The translations under genes and the position numbers were made by a program. Below the pieces are notes generated by a model. That model was not told where the DNA came from. It was given only the letters and a program-made list of their open reading frames with translations, and searched no databases. 64,000 bases of DNA from Taxillus chinensis (Eukaryota; Streptophyta; Magnoliopsida; Santalales; Loranthaceae), in NCBI GenBank assembly GCA_023512835.1, contig CM042090.1, forward strand, positions 15,739,117-15,803,116, read 5' to 3'. Positions within the stretch are counted from its first letter, which is position 1; the number at the start of each line of letters is the position of its first letter. Positions 35,962 to 48,339 of the stretch are shown in pieces.

Positions 35962-38900
35962 CTATTTAAAATGGTCTTGTCGAAGAATTGCAACAATGTT
36001 GGGGCGCAACTCGTCATCGTCCTTCTGCCTCCATATTTCACCATTCACAGGGATAAACCATGATATTTGAGGAGAAAGGGGCGCATACTTATCTGCACAG
36101 TTTCAGGCACCATCGCAAACTAGTCAATTGTGTGTTTCAAGATTTGTTTAAGAACTAGAATGTAAAGAGGCATATGAGGACGTGAAAAATTCGCCCATGC
36201 AATTGGATTGAATAAATAAAATAGTTTACAAGCCCATTCAAGTTGGAATATTTCCATTTATCACTATGAGATAACTGCCTAAATAATCTTAGCATAATCC
36301 TGATGAAATTGAGGCGGCAAAACTTCATCATCCACGGCATTCAAAATGTCTCAATTTCAAGTTTCTTATGTACGCCATATCTAATGCTACACATTTCTAA
36401 GGAGACAATCAGCCCAGATTTCTATGACACTTCAATTTTGCAAGGTACAAAATTATTATAATCAACATAGGTTTAAAAATAAGTTACCATGTCACTCACC
36501 TTTGTGGCATCACATTTTTTTCCTATTTATTTTATCAATGGGGATCAGATCTCATATGCTTGCCAAACCTATATTAATACTTTCAGACCATTAAAGTATT
36601 TGAAATTTATAAGCAGAACAAATTGTTGAAAAGATCTTCAAAGAGGAGGTTCGAAGAGAAGCTTTGAAGAAGAAGTTTGAACGGTATTTTGATGGACTTA
36701 TTTGAAGGCGTTTATGACAACCTAAAATTACCCGTCCAGATCTAAAGAACTCTAATCAGTAAAGTGCATATATATTAGTATTCCAAACATATAATTATCA
36801 CATGTAATTATCTTTCATAGTTCCTAAACGTAAACATTAATTCTTATATAAGCTTATATTATACCAAAGTGAAAAATATATTGAGAAAAAGGGAAATTTT
36901 ATTTCACAAATGACTAATAATGGTATGAATCTTAAAGTTTATAATAGTTTTAGGAATATAACAAAACTTAACTTTTCTCAAACTATTTATAAGAATAAGT
37001 TAAAAACCACTTATAAGTCATAGGATGCTTACACTTATAAACAACTTTTAACCTATAAAAATAAGTATACATGGTCTTTAATACATGGATGATTTCATAT
37101 TATTGGGATTAAAACTAGTTGGTTAGGTTAATCGTTAACTTATAAGCAGGTTGTCCAACACTTCTAAAGAAATATTGATTTCGATTTATAAGCAATTTTG
37201 ACTGCTTATAAGCTCAGCCAAACTCCATCTAAATCATATCTTGCACCCCATCCTGTTTGTTGTTTTCATTTTTGGGGCTACTAATTCAAAAAAAATTCCA
37301 ATCAAAAGGCCCTATGCTCTCTCACACGCGGAATTTAATGAAGAACTGATGCCACAAGCTTGGAAGTAACTATTCTGAAGAGTTAACAGCAATCATCTGT
37401 TAATAATCTAAGCTTACCCGCATAGAATTTGTATACTTGCTATGGCATACCTGTACTAGAAGGCAGATCTGGCTCCCTAGTACTGTGCAAAATCATGGTA
37501 CCAGAAAGCACAGTTACAAATCCACAAAGAACTGACACAATGCTGCTTGCACTTTGACCAGACCAATCCTAAACAAAAAAAAAAAGAAAGAAAAGAGCTT
37601 GTTACCTCATCTAAGGAAAATAAAGCTAAACTTCTACAATAGGCGTCATGCATCTAAGATACCTTGAACATTATGGCACTAGCAAGAATCGTGAATGATG
37701 TGAATAGAGCATAATAGATTGGGGAAACCACAGCAGTGTTAAATGTGTCCAATGCCTGGAGAGAAGCCAAACTCAAACAAAACAACCAATTGTAAGATAA
37801 GAGAATGATATTTAACAACATTATGTGTTAATTTGGAGGGATTAGATAACATCACTTGTATAAATTTATAATAATACACGCAATTCAAACTATGCACATT
37901 CATAGTTTGATGGACCGTTTGGAGAGAAAAGAACAACCGTTTAATACAAGAGATGTCAGGGGTGTGAGATTGAACGGATTTTAGAGGCACTATTTTCCTT
38001 GGAATAATTTAGCATCATCTGAGTTTAAAGGTACTGACCTTGTTTAAATAAATCAACTGAGTAATAATGCAAGAAATTGCAACCATTACAAAAACCCATG
38101 TCTGAAAGCGCGCTAGTTGGCTTGAACCCTCCAAGGTAAGTTTAAATGCAATTCCAATTGCTTTGATGCTCATAACCTTAAGAAAGACAATGGCCAAAAA
38201 AGAAAGGGAATTAGTGTGAGTTCATACTGCAACTGAAAATCTAAGAGTATAATATCCTCATTCAAATGCATAAAGCACGTGTATACACCACGTTTCTACT
38301 AGTTTTTCCAATCCTAGGTGAATAATTCCTTCGCATACTATCACAGGGATGCAATCCAATATCTGTACAGTGTACTCTCACAATGTATTGCCAATATCTG
38401 GACATCGTAGGTGTACAGTGTGCACCAAGTTACCAAAGCCAATCAACAAAATCAGAAACTTAAGGAGCAACAACATATGATTGGCATGATTTTGGAGAAG
38501 GGGTTTAAAATCCAGTTGATAAAATAAAATAATACACTCCATCCCATTTTACTCATCAAAGTTACCATTTTGGTAAGTCCAAAATTACTTGTTCAATTTC
38601 TATGTTGGACAATATTTTTTGCATTCTTTTTTTAGTATTAGAACATTTCAAATAGAACTTAACTAAATTGATTAACTAAAATTAAATATAGCTTGATACA
38701 GTTTCAATTTAGCTAATGTTATTTTAATAGTACTCTATTTATTTTTTTGATAAACTATTTTTTTTTTTTCAAATTTACCCTTCTCTCAAAATCCCTAATT
38801 ATTCATTTTGAGTGTTGAACTGCAGCAGAGGGTCAGAAGGTAGGGTTTCTAGGGTTCCTGGAGGGTCGTGTTGATCGGACGAGCGTAGGGTTTCCAGGGG

Positions 38901-41032
38901 AAGTGGTGCTGAATCTAGGGTTTCGAAATTGTTGGCGATTGAAAGCTGGGATTGAGAATCAAGATTTGTTATCGAATTCTCCACCAAAGGGGAGCAAATT
39001 GAAATCTGGGGTGGGTGTAGAATGCAATCATTGCGACGCAGTTTTTATTTTTATTTATTTATTTGGGGGGGGGGGGGGGGGGTGGCTGTTTGCCAGTATG
39101 GGAGAGGGGAGCTTGCTGGGGTGACGCAGTGGACGCAAAGGGCAACGACAGAGGGAGGGGGTGATGCAATAAAAGCTGAGAATATTTTAGGTTGATAACA
39201 AAATTGGAGAGTAAAGACTGACGTGCCATTTTAGCTAAAAGTTATAGCTTAAATTATTGTCATAGTTAAAGTTAACTAATGATATAACTGATATATTGAA
39301 ATACTTTTTTATGTCATTTTAGTTAAATTTAACTATAGCTTTTACAATAAGTAAATCTATTGGAAATACTCTTACCCTTCAATTTGGTTAGCTAAAAAAT
39401 TTCATAGGACCAGTTAATGTTGCTGTAGTGTTCACTAGAAAAAAATAAAGTTACGGTATGATGGGAAACACATTTTTACTAACTTGAGTTAAGAAATCAA
39501 AGTGCACAAGTAAAATGAAATGGAAGGAGTAAAAAATTGAAAACTGACCGTTAAAGATCCAATTATGGAACAAATGCTGATATAAACCATTATGTTTGTC
39601 TGACCATAGCGTGGTTCGCAGTAGAACACCAACACCAAGACTACAGCTATCGCCCCAGCCGTATACAAAAGAAAAGCTGAGCAAGCAAGTCAAAGCAGTC
39701 AATAGAAAGAAGAACATAGAAACACAGTAGTTGAAATTTATCACCTTACCTGGTTGAGTTGCTAATTCCCAGATTTCTTCCACTGAACTTATACTCCGCT
39801 CACTGGGTGCATGAAGCACAATCATAGTAGAACCCACTACACATAAAACACAGCCTAGTATCCCCATTTTTCCTAATTTCTCTTTCAATAAGAAATGCGC
39901 TAACACAGCACTGCAAATTAAATTAAAGTGAGGAAACAGAATCATTACTCGTTTCTCATGATTTAGAGCAAAAAAAAAAGTACAATTGAGACTGACCTTA
40001 CTATTATACTCAAAGCGCCAAGTGGTGTCACAAGCACGGCAGGAGCATAAATGTATGCTATAAAATTGGCAATTTCTCCAAATACCACTGCCAATACGTG
40101 AACATGAAAAGAAAGAAGAAACACATTTATTTAAATTTGTTATAAAGAAAAACTCTACAAATCAAAACTGAGCAATGACAAACTTACTCGTGACCATGCC
40201 AACCCACCATAATGGCTCTGCTAAGTAACCATATCCACCAGAACCTTCATTTCATGAGCCAAGCAATCCATTGTTAAATTCATAAACTTTAAATCAGCTG
40301 GCTGTCAAAAACTATGGAAACTAAAATAAAGTTTTTAAAATTTCCAACAAGGAAAATGGCCATCGTTAAAAGGTAACTGAGAGGGGAGTAAGAGGCCCTT
40401 TCTAAGAACAAATTTATCATAAACTGTACAAACCCTACAAACTGAAATTCCCTTTATTTTTATTTTTAACTTCTTCGGATTTCCTACAACATGTTGGACT
40501 AAAACAACACTCTACATTTTAAGAGAAATTTCCATTCCAATCCTTGGCACTAAATTGTCATTGTCTCATTGACCGGTAACACCGGTTTTACGGGAGGAGG
40601 GTATGAAATACTTGCAAACCAATACAATTATAATGTTGTTACAATTTCCTATAAACAAGCCATGGTGTCAAATTATAAGGTTAGGGACAGCTGCCCAATC
40701 CGAAAATTTGGGAGGCCTCTATTTATTTGACGCAATGTAAGAAACACCCTTTAATAGTAGGGTTCCAAGCTTTAACTCATCCAAGAACATAAACCATCCC
40801 TCACCCCAATTTTTCTTTCTTTCTTTCTTTTAAAAGATAGTTTTTGATCACAGAGCTTACTGGCTCGAGCGCCTAAGGAGCCGGCTCGCTGCAAACCCTT
40901 CTTCTTGATGATGAAGCTGGATCCGATGAAGGCGCTGGAGGCGACAGCGAGGACGAAGCCTTTGAGGTTGTCGGAAGAAGAGGCGACGATGGACATTGAT
41001 GGGACCGGGATCGCGGCTGCGGAAGTGGCCAT
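35962..41032 (-). CDS. NIPA-family magnesium transporter, second and divergent copy
   Basis: Nine-helix NIPA family protein. Exons (minus strand): 41032-40861, 40244-40188, 40087-39997, 39910-39750, 39676-39549, 38176-38039, 37755-37663, 37568-37451 and 36092-35962. All are in phase and give 362 aa. Landmarks: [93 protein letters not shown] and [20 protein letters not shown]. The tail YAPLSPQISWF...AILRQDHFK differs from the first NIPA gene and fits another clade. Exons 2-7 have exactly the same lengths as in that gene (57, 91, 161, 128, 138, 93). The open frame runs on to 41074 through a TTG, so the ATG at 41032 was chosen; another ATG lies 12 codons on. Intron 5 carries a MITE. Confidence 0.93.
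38641..39371. mobile_element. MITE in intron 5 of the second NIPA gene
   Basis: A 731-bp element starts GAACATTTCAAATAGAACTT and, on the other strand, ends GAGTATTTCCAATAGATTTA. TTA flanks both sides. The outer arms are AT-rich with GTTAA/TTAAC motifs. The core is GC-richer and includes an 18-base G run at 39065-39082. No transposase is present. The ends match the element at 29667-30039. Confidence 0.65.
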
Positions 41033-42499
41033 TGACGGCTTGATGGTGAAATTTTCATCTGCTTTTCTCGGCAAACGAACACGTTTCGGGAGTGTTCATT
41101 CCAAAGAAATTTTTTTGGGGTAATTCAAGTTGAGGGTGCGAAGTGGCGAGGTGGGAAGTGGGAATCGAATCGATTCGAAGCATGGAGTGGAGATTTCCAC
41201 CCCCACCCCCACAACCACTGTGGACTTCACACGCACTACACACAGTTTGTGGGGGGTGTGACTCGCGGAGTTCAAAACAATTAACGTGGGAGTGGGAGTG
41301 GGAGGGGGACAAAAGCAGGTTCGTTCGTTCAGTCGTGAGCACCGAACAGTCTAACGAGACGACAAACCCGCTACTTCCTCCGCCGTATTTATTTCATGTG
41401 TTTTTTTTTATGTTTACCAGTAATTTGAGATATGAAATATGTTTCCATTCCTTTTTATTTTTCTTTGTTTTAAAAAACTCCATTTTACAAAAGTAGTCTT
41501 CTCAAGTACCACTATGATATTATAGTTTAACTGACTTTAGCTTGTTGTAAGACATAATTTTTCTTCTTCTTCTTTTAGTTGGGAATATTGACTCTTGTAA
41601 ATATTCTTTATATAACTTCATTCAGGCATGATATATCTTTTACGATATTTAGAACCACACCAAAAAAAATTGTACTTGATTTTTGTCTTGACTAATAATA
41701 AGAAAAAGGAAATTAAGGAAGTTATGATTCATGTGAAAAATTTCTAGATAATGAATGATTCAAGCCTACTCCAGGTGAATTCGGATCGGAAGCGGAGCGT
41801 GAACAAAAAATCATGACAAGTAAGTGTTTTAAGTTAAAAATATTTAAATTTATTAAAAAAATAGGCCAACCAATACCCATATATACCTTGTTATCTCTTT
41901 AAGTTGGAGCGAGTCCCGTGAAATTTCAAACCTTCAATTAAACAACGGCTATGGATCGGCCTCTTCATTTTGATTCCATAACTTTTAGGTTTGAAGTTAA
42001 AAATGTGGTCTCATAGTTAAGCTTCATCTCTTAAAGAAGCAACTTTTGGTTTCTAACCAAATAATGTTTGTTTTCATGATGCCTGAGTATTCCAAAATTA
42101 TGATTGTAGACACTTGTTTATTCTCCTTACCTTGAAATATTTGTACCGTAATTTAGTATTATAGTATCAATCTTGGCCCTATTGGTTATACCAGTTAAAT
42201 TGACAATATCTAACAATTTTAACTTTATCAAACTTGATGAGCCCAAGGAGACAAGGATTAGCAACTGATGAGACATTAATAGTTCCTCCCCATTAAACTC
42301 AACTTCTGTTTCATTAATTATGTTATAGAAAAATTTGTTATTACATGCAAGAAAAAAATATTAATAAAATAGCACTTTGGTTGCTAGAATATTATGTCTT
42401 GAAACCATTTATTTTTCAATTTTGAAATGTATACTTTCTTAATTAATTGTTTTAAAATTAACGGGAAGGATTAAATCTCGCTAGCTTACAATGCATGTA

Positions 42500-42910
42500 G
42501 TGTTAGGAAGTTGTCCCACGTGAAAGAAATGAGGAGAAACTAAGAAGATTAATAAGATAGAACATGTCCAGAAATGTCACAACGCATTTTAAAGCCTTGC
42601 AGGCTGATATGGCGAGCATAAAATGAATGATATTGTAACATGATGGTGGCCTACACCTTAGTTCAGTCCTAACAAGTAGTATCAGAGTCTCCTTGTTTCT
42701 TAAAAATGTGTTCTATGATATAAAGTCTTCTCGATGCGGCAGTATTGGTCAGTTTCATAGGTGTATCCTATGATGTGTTAGAAAGTAAGTAGAGCAAACT
42801 CAGAAAATATCAAAATACATTTTAAAACCATACAAACCGATATGCGGGTGGACCAATACTTACACCTTGGTCCAGTTCTAACATGTAGCACGAGTGATCA
42901 TATGTAACAT
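42500..42910. repeat. Two diverged direct copies of an unknown repeat, offset about 233 bp
   Basis: The first copy has CATTTTAAAGCC, GCTGATATGGCG and CCTACACCTTAGTTCAGTCC in order. The second has CATTTTAAAACC, ACCGATATGCGG and CTTACACCTTGGTCCAGTTC. Each is preceded by GTGTTAG(A/G)AAGT. Text of this style, including GTAGTATCAGAG, often accompanies plant LTR/TRIM elements, but no complete LTR pair was found. Confidence 0.5.
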
Positions 42911-45900
42911 TTACTAGAAGAAAAGAAATGTCATGAATTAACATGTTATTGCTCATTTAATAGGGAATGGTTTTACACTTTCTCGCGGCTTCAAAAATGG
43001 TTCTAAAATAGAGTAGGACACCATTGATTCCATTATTAAGTTGAAGAAAGTAAAGCCTCCAGTGTTATATATTTGATAACAAACCACATAATGCAGAAAA
43101 CCCCAGTCACAGCCAGATTTTGCAGTGGAAGTCAAGCATAAAAACCCTTAAAAGGAAAATATAATTTGCAAAAATCTGATTGTAAGCTACAAAAAATGAC
43201 TTGGTAAAAAATAAAATAATGCTCGGAGGAATGTACAAATTTTTTTCCCCCTGCTGCAGCTGAGCTGTATAAAAATATAACATCCTACAATAAAAGAAGA
43301 TCTGCAAGGGCTTGGGAAAATGAGGCCTGGACTGGAGAATCTTCTAGTAATAGGTAAATGGTGCCCGCACAAAACAGACAGACTTAGGTCTAACAAATCA
43401 ACTCCAAAATACTCCCAATTGATATTCCCTTTCATGCATTCATTCACTCGAATTGTGTTTTGATCTGTTGCTTGCCATGTTTCTCATACATTCTCATGAT
43501 TAAAAATTATTTTTTAATTTGTATTAACACATGTTTGTTATTATTAATACAATGGCCACATGGATTGTGGGCCGAGTAGGTCACTTCCTAAATAATTATT
43601 TCACTCTTTGCCTTTGCCTCCGAAACCAAAAAATAATATATTCATAATCCAAATTAATTTTGGGAAAGTTCAGGACCGTTTTGCAGTAGCACTAACAACA
43701 TTCATCAATATTCCACGAATATGGTTATCCCACTCCCAAGGCAACACCGTCTTTGAGGTTACCATGATGCTTCCTTGCACTGCCTAGTTGCCGCTACTAG
43801 GGCTTAGAAAAAGAAATAGTAAACATTCTCAGCATTAAAATAGATATTGATGAATATGGTTAACTATAAACAACATTAATTTTTCCATTTAATTTCTCAA
43901 GGTTTGGCTTCAGTCATATAAACCAAAGTCCGTGAAATCAAACATAACATTATTCGAGACTGACAATCCAACAATTGGACCCTTGAACCGTTATGTACAC
44001 TCCAACAATTGTACCTAACAGATACCAAATAGTTATTAGACCTTGTCCAAACAAATTTACTAATGAACGTCATAGTTACAAGTTATGGCGATTCAACTCT
44101 CCACCTAAGTTATCAGGGCAAAATCAATACATCCATGCAAGGCTTTCAGCCAATAATCCCAATAAGTTCATAGTTTAAAACATTGGACCAGAATGATAGG
44201 CAAAAATTTATGAAATATGACCTGCAGATCCTTCAATTTAACGCCAGCAACAACTAAAATCAAAAGCTGTTACTTTATTATCATGCCACCCAAATTGAAA
44301 CTCTAATACCAAATTATAGTCCAAATATTTCAAGGAAGGGAGAATAAACAAGTATCCACAATCATAATTTCAAAATATCCCGGGATTATGAATATAAGCA
44401 TCATCTAGTTTGAAACCAGAAACTGCTTCAAAGTTAGAAGTGACATAATTTTTCAAATATGAAAAAACAAAGAAATATGATTCATAATACTTTTTTTTAC
44501 TTTCCTTTATCAGTATTCTTAATTTAATAGATCTGGGTGTGATTTTATTTTGAGTTCTTAACTTTGAAGCTTCAAATTATTAGTGCTGTTGTAACATTCT
44601 ATTATTGGAATGATTGTTTTATTATTCCTTTTACCTTTTGGTTAGTTTAATGTCATACTCCATATCAAACTTTGCATGACTAATGATTTATTTCAATATT
44701 TTTACTTATGTTTTTTTTTAAATTATTATTCAAAAAGTGTGAGAACGTCATGCACCTAATAAGAACTCGTCAGATAGGGCTTAGTAAATGTTTTTGTGTT
44801 TACAAAATATAAAGTATTTGAGTTTTAGGGTACAAATTTTAAATTTTGCTAATAGTTTTGAAGAGTTATGATGAAGCTATGAGAGTGCTTTATAGTTTAT
44901 AAATAAATTTTAATTTATACAAAAATAAATCTAAGCTACATTATCAAAGCTTTTAAAAGCTTATAATCACTTAATAAGCCCAATCGTACGATTTCTAAAT
45001 AACAAAAGCCCAGGCAAGCCATGGGCGTATTGCAAGCCATGGTCAAGATACTACAAATATACTTTAAAAAAAGCATACTAATTTGAAGACTGGGAGTTGT
45101 GTCAATTACATGTATAGTTTACCTGTAAATAAATTCTTTTTTTTTTGTGTCGGACAATTTACACGTAAATTTACAAGTATTCACACCCAAAAAGGCATAT
45201 TTTGTGTATTTTGATGCTCGTTGGATGAAATCAGGCTTTTCTAAGCTATATAGCAAAATTATTATTTTTTACTTTAAAATTATATTATTTTTATATGCAT
45301 TTTAAAAAATAAAACTATGCTAACTTTAATATATAACAAGATGTTATACAACAGTGAACTCCAAACAAAATATGGAAGATGTTACGTGAAGTACTTTTGG
45401 TATGCAAGCCTTTATATGAGAGAGTATAATGGGAGCTTGGATGCCATATCCTTGAAATTTGGTCATTACACTTTACAGGCTATGTTTTCATGCTAAAGTA
45501 ACTGGACAGATATAGATTTGGTAACCTACCAACGACAACGACAGAGTAGCATGATACAGGAATTCTACTTTTTGAAAAGATGCCCCGTCCCCGAGCCCTT
45601 TTCAGGCATCCACATATTATTCATTCATTTAATTTTTAAAAATAAGATAAATGAAACTTTAATATAATAAATAAATAAATAACAGTCAAAAGTCACCAAT
45701 ACAAAAAAACCCGGGGGAAAAACAGGAAAAAAAAAAAAACAACCCTCAGCCTAACAACAAGGTAATATTATTTCAAAATGAATGTCACTCATACTCAGGT
45801 GCTTTTGATTCCCTATTATTATGACCACGACAAGGTGGATAGAGTGTGTCCCACTTGTTTGCTTTTATGTGAAAATTTCATTTTTACTTTATGCAAAAAG

Positions 45901-45960
45901 TAAAGGAGAGAACATTAACGTCGAAAACACGACAAGGTGGAGATTTAACAGCTTTGTTAT

Positions 45961-46074
45961 TTTGTAGCGGAAACACTACACAAGTATTGTAATGACATAC
46001 TATAAATAAATACGTATAAGGAGTTGCTTAATAGTATAATAAATACTTGTGTAGCGGAAACACTACACAAGTAT
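45961..46074. repeat. Duplicated hairpin sequence
   Basis: ATACTTGTGTAG (46043-46054), the 8-base loop CGGAAACA and CTACACAAGTAT (46063-46074) form a perfect 12-bp stem. The loop and right arm, with part of the left arm, also occur at 45963-45987. It may be a transposon end or scar; no further copies were seen. Confidence 0.7.
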
Positions 46075-46812
46075 AATAATTGTGTTTAATAATGTTGTAA
46101 ATAATTAGATTAATTTTAATTATTAGATGTAAATATTATGTCTGTGTAAGAACTTTTATCTTTGTTAGGATGTTGCTAGATAAATTAGGACTCAACCCTT
46201 TGTTTTTAAAATTTTAAATTAAATAAACTTCAAAAAAGATTTTAATTTTCAGATATAACCCCTTAGGTAGTTTCACTTGGATATAGGATGTAGGCCTGCA
46301 TTCAAAATCTAAGAATAAGTAGTTAGAGTAATGAAAAATTAATAAATGAATAAAAAAACCTTTAAAAAATACAAAACATAAAAAACAAACAAAACAAAAA
46401 TTTACAATTTTTAAAATTTTTAAACTTTAAAAACAAAACAGAAGACAATTCCAGCCAAAACTACAGTATTAGCCACATTACCATTAAGACATTATCACCC
46501 AGGCTACTCTGAAAAACAGAAGAACTTCATGATCAAGAAAAAAAGGCATTGAAGAAAGAAAAGGGAAACCTAATTTGTAGGACTAATGGAGTGTTCATAG
46601 GTAAGGTTGAAACATAATTTGATCTTCGCCTTCATCATGCTTAAATGATTTAACCAGTAATTTCAAGACATTTAATTAGGTACCCGTACACACAACTGTA
46701 TTACCAAAAAGGTTAATTTAAAGAGGAGACAATATGCAATGCTTCTTCAATAATTGTTTACGTGAGAATTGAGAAACCCATCCCCTAAAGACAGAAAGAG
46801 ACAATCCATCAC

Positions 46813-46907
46813 CTGTTGGCAAACTATGGCTAATTTTTCAGCATCCAAATGGCGAATCTTGCTGTGTATCTTCTGCGTCAGCTGCTTAACGCCAGATGGA
46901 GATGCTT
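46813..46907 (-). other. Exon-like open island of unknown identity
   Basis: On the minus strand a TTATGCAG acceptor is followed by 95 nt of open, balanced-codon sequence (SGVKQLTQKIHSKIRHLDAE, then LAIVCQQ) and a CAACAG|GTGATG donor. It looks like a real internal exon amid AT-rich DNA. I do not recognise the protein, and no joining exon in matching phase was found. It may be a gene remnant or an exon of an unfinished gene on this strand. Confidence 0.35.
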
Positions 46908-47702
46908 CTGCATAACAAAAATTAAATAGCAGTCACACCCAATTCACGACATCAACCCTTAAACATGGACTCACCTAGGGAAAATGGTGTACTTGAAAAT
47001 TCAGTTTTCCATTCCCTTAATATGCTTAAACATAGATCAACTAACTCATAGAAACTACTGCAAGCTTCTATATAATTAATCAGTGAATGTATACCAAAAA
47101 GACAACAGGATTGCAGAATGAAACAATGTGTAGAAGAAGAAGCAGTGGATAGTTCAAGGAGATGCCTTAGATGAAGAAACATGATGATAAAATGGTTTGA
47201 AAAAGGGGTGCCTTTTAGTTCAATAAAAGAAAAGCACTTAACTTGGTCCTTTGGAGATTTTGATGAAAAATCAACGGGAAGCGCCTTATAACATTTTAAC
47301 GAATACAAATTCACACAACTTTTATCCAATGTAATTATATTAACTTCAAAGCACCAACCATTCTCATAAAAAGATATAATGAAACAACAAATGACTGAAC
47401 GAACATAGAAAAAAAAAATCAGATTTTCAAACAATGGACTCTTATAAATTGTTAGATACCCAACTGGTGCATTGATGCAGTTAAAATCTTATATTCATCT
47501 CAAACCCAACAACACGAGTAAACTAAATATACTTGTGACAAGAGTAAATTGACGCATATTGAATCCAAAATCCAATTACAAATAATAGAAAACATTGTAC
47601 AAAACAGTACACAAGTAGAAATACACACAGTGAATCAGCATCGGACTATTTTTTCAATTAACAAATCGAATACTTTATATACAAACAATTTTGCATTAAA
47701 AA

Positions 47703-47885
47703 TTAGAATTCATCTGCACAGCAAAAAATCTGTAGTTTTCCAGAACCCTTATGCCAGCCTCTCCCTTGCTTCTCAGAGGGCTCGGAATGTGAAGCCAAAA
47801 CACCTGGAAAATCCGAAGCAGCGACGGCGGCCGCATCGGAATCGGCATCGAATTTTCTGGGTCTCCCCCTCTTCCGCTTCTCCAT
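47703..47885 (-). pseudogene. AHL-type AT-hook protein fragment
   Basis: A true ATG opens a 60-codon frame with a perfect AT-hook (KRKRGRPRKF), a Ser/Ala/Asp spacer, then GRGWHKGSGKLQ. In plant AHL proteins (AT-hook motif nuclear-localized) the same order occurs, with a second hook GRGRPPGSGKxQ before the PPC domain. Here the second hook core RGRPP is changed, the frame soon stops, and no PPC domain was found downstream. An exon with an unrecognised donor remains possible. A GC-rich stretch upstream to about 48340 may be its leader. Confidence 0.5.
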
Positions 47886-48339
47886 ATTGCCTGCCTAACT
47901 GCTCTCCGGTTGTCGAATTTTCTGGGGTCGATGGCAAGATCAAGGGACGGGTGGCGAGATCCGCCAATGGCGAGATCGAGCGAAGTGGCTACGATCACAA
48001 AACGTCGGCATCAAATCGGAACAGGCGTTGGCTGTGCAAGGCAGTGTTGTGGTTAGGACGCACGATCCAGCAACTGGCAACGGCATTTTTGCACCAATTG
48101 GGACACTGCCATTCTCTAATTCAGCTCGCGGTTGACAGGTCTGTTTGATAGTGTCGATGTCTCCAGCAATTCAATCCGGCGTGTTGTGCTACGAACATAG
48201 TCAGGCGTGCGATTTGTCACCATGGCGAGCACGATTCGGCTTGACTGGCGGCGACGTCTAGCGGGCTCCCCTTGGTCAGTCGGCTCGTGTGGTTGCTGTT
48301 TTGGCCGTTTGGGGTTGTGAGTCCGACCAACTCGCACGA

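Larger units (their letters stand above)
41033..46812. other. Gene-free AT-rich region
   Basis: The first 300 bp is the upstream region of the second NIPA gene. After that I see no coding region, only AT-rich spacer, a duplicated repeat at about 42.5-42.9 kb and a hairpin at 46.0 kb. Open frames are short and low complexity. Confidence 0.6.

Noticed and set aside
41033..41074. Extension of the second NIPA protein
   Set aside because: It starts at a TTG; the first in-frame ATG is at 41032.
46952..47434. Minus-strand frame of 160 codons between the exon-like island and the AHL fragment
   Set aside because: Composition is AT-driven (Phe/Ile/Leu/Ser) with no motif. It is possibly intron or spacer.
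47549..48148. Plus-strand frame of 199 codons
   Set aside because: It lies opposite the AHL-like fragment, which is the strand with a recognisable motif, and has no good start context or domain.
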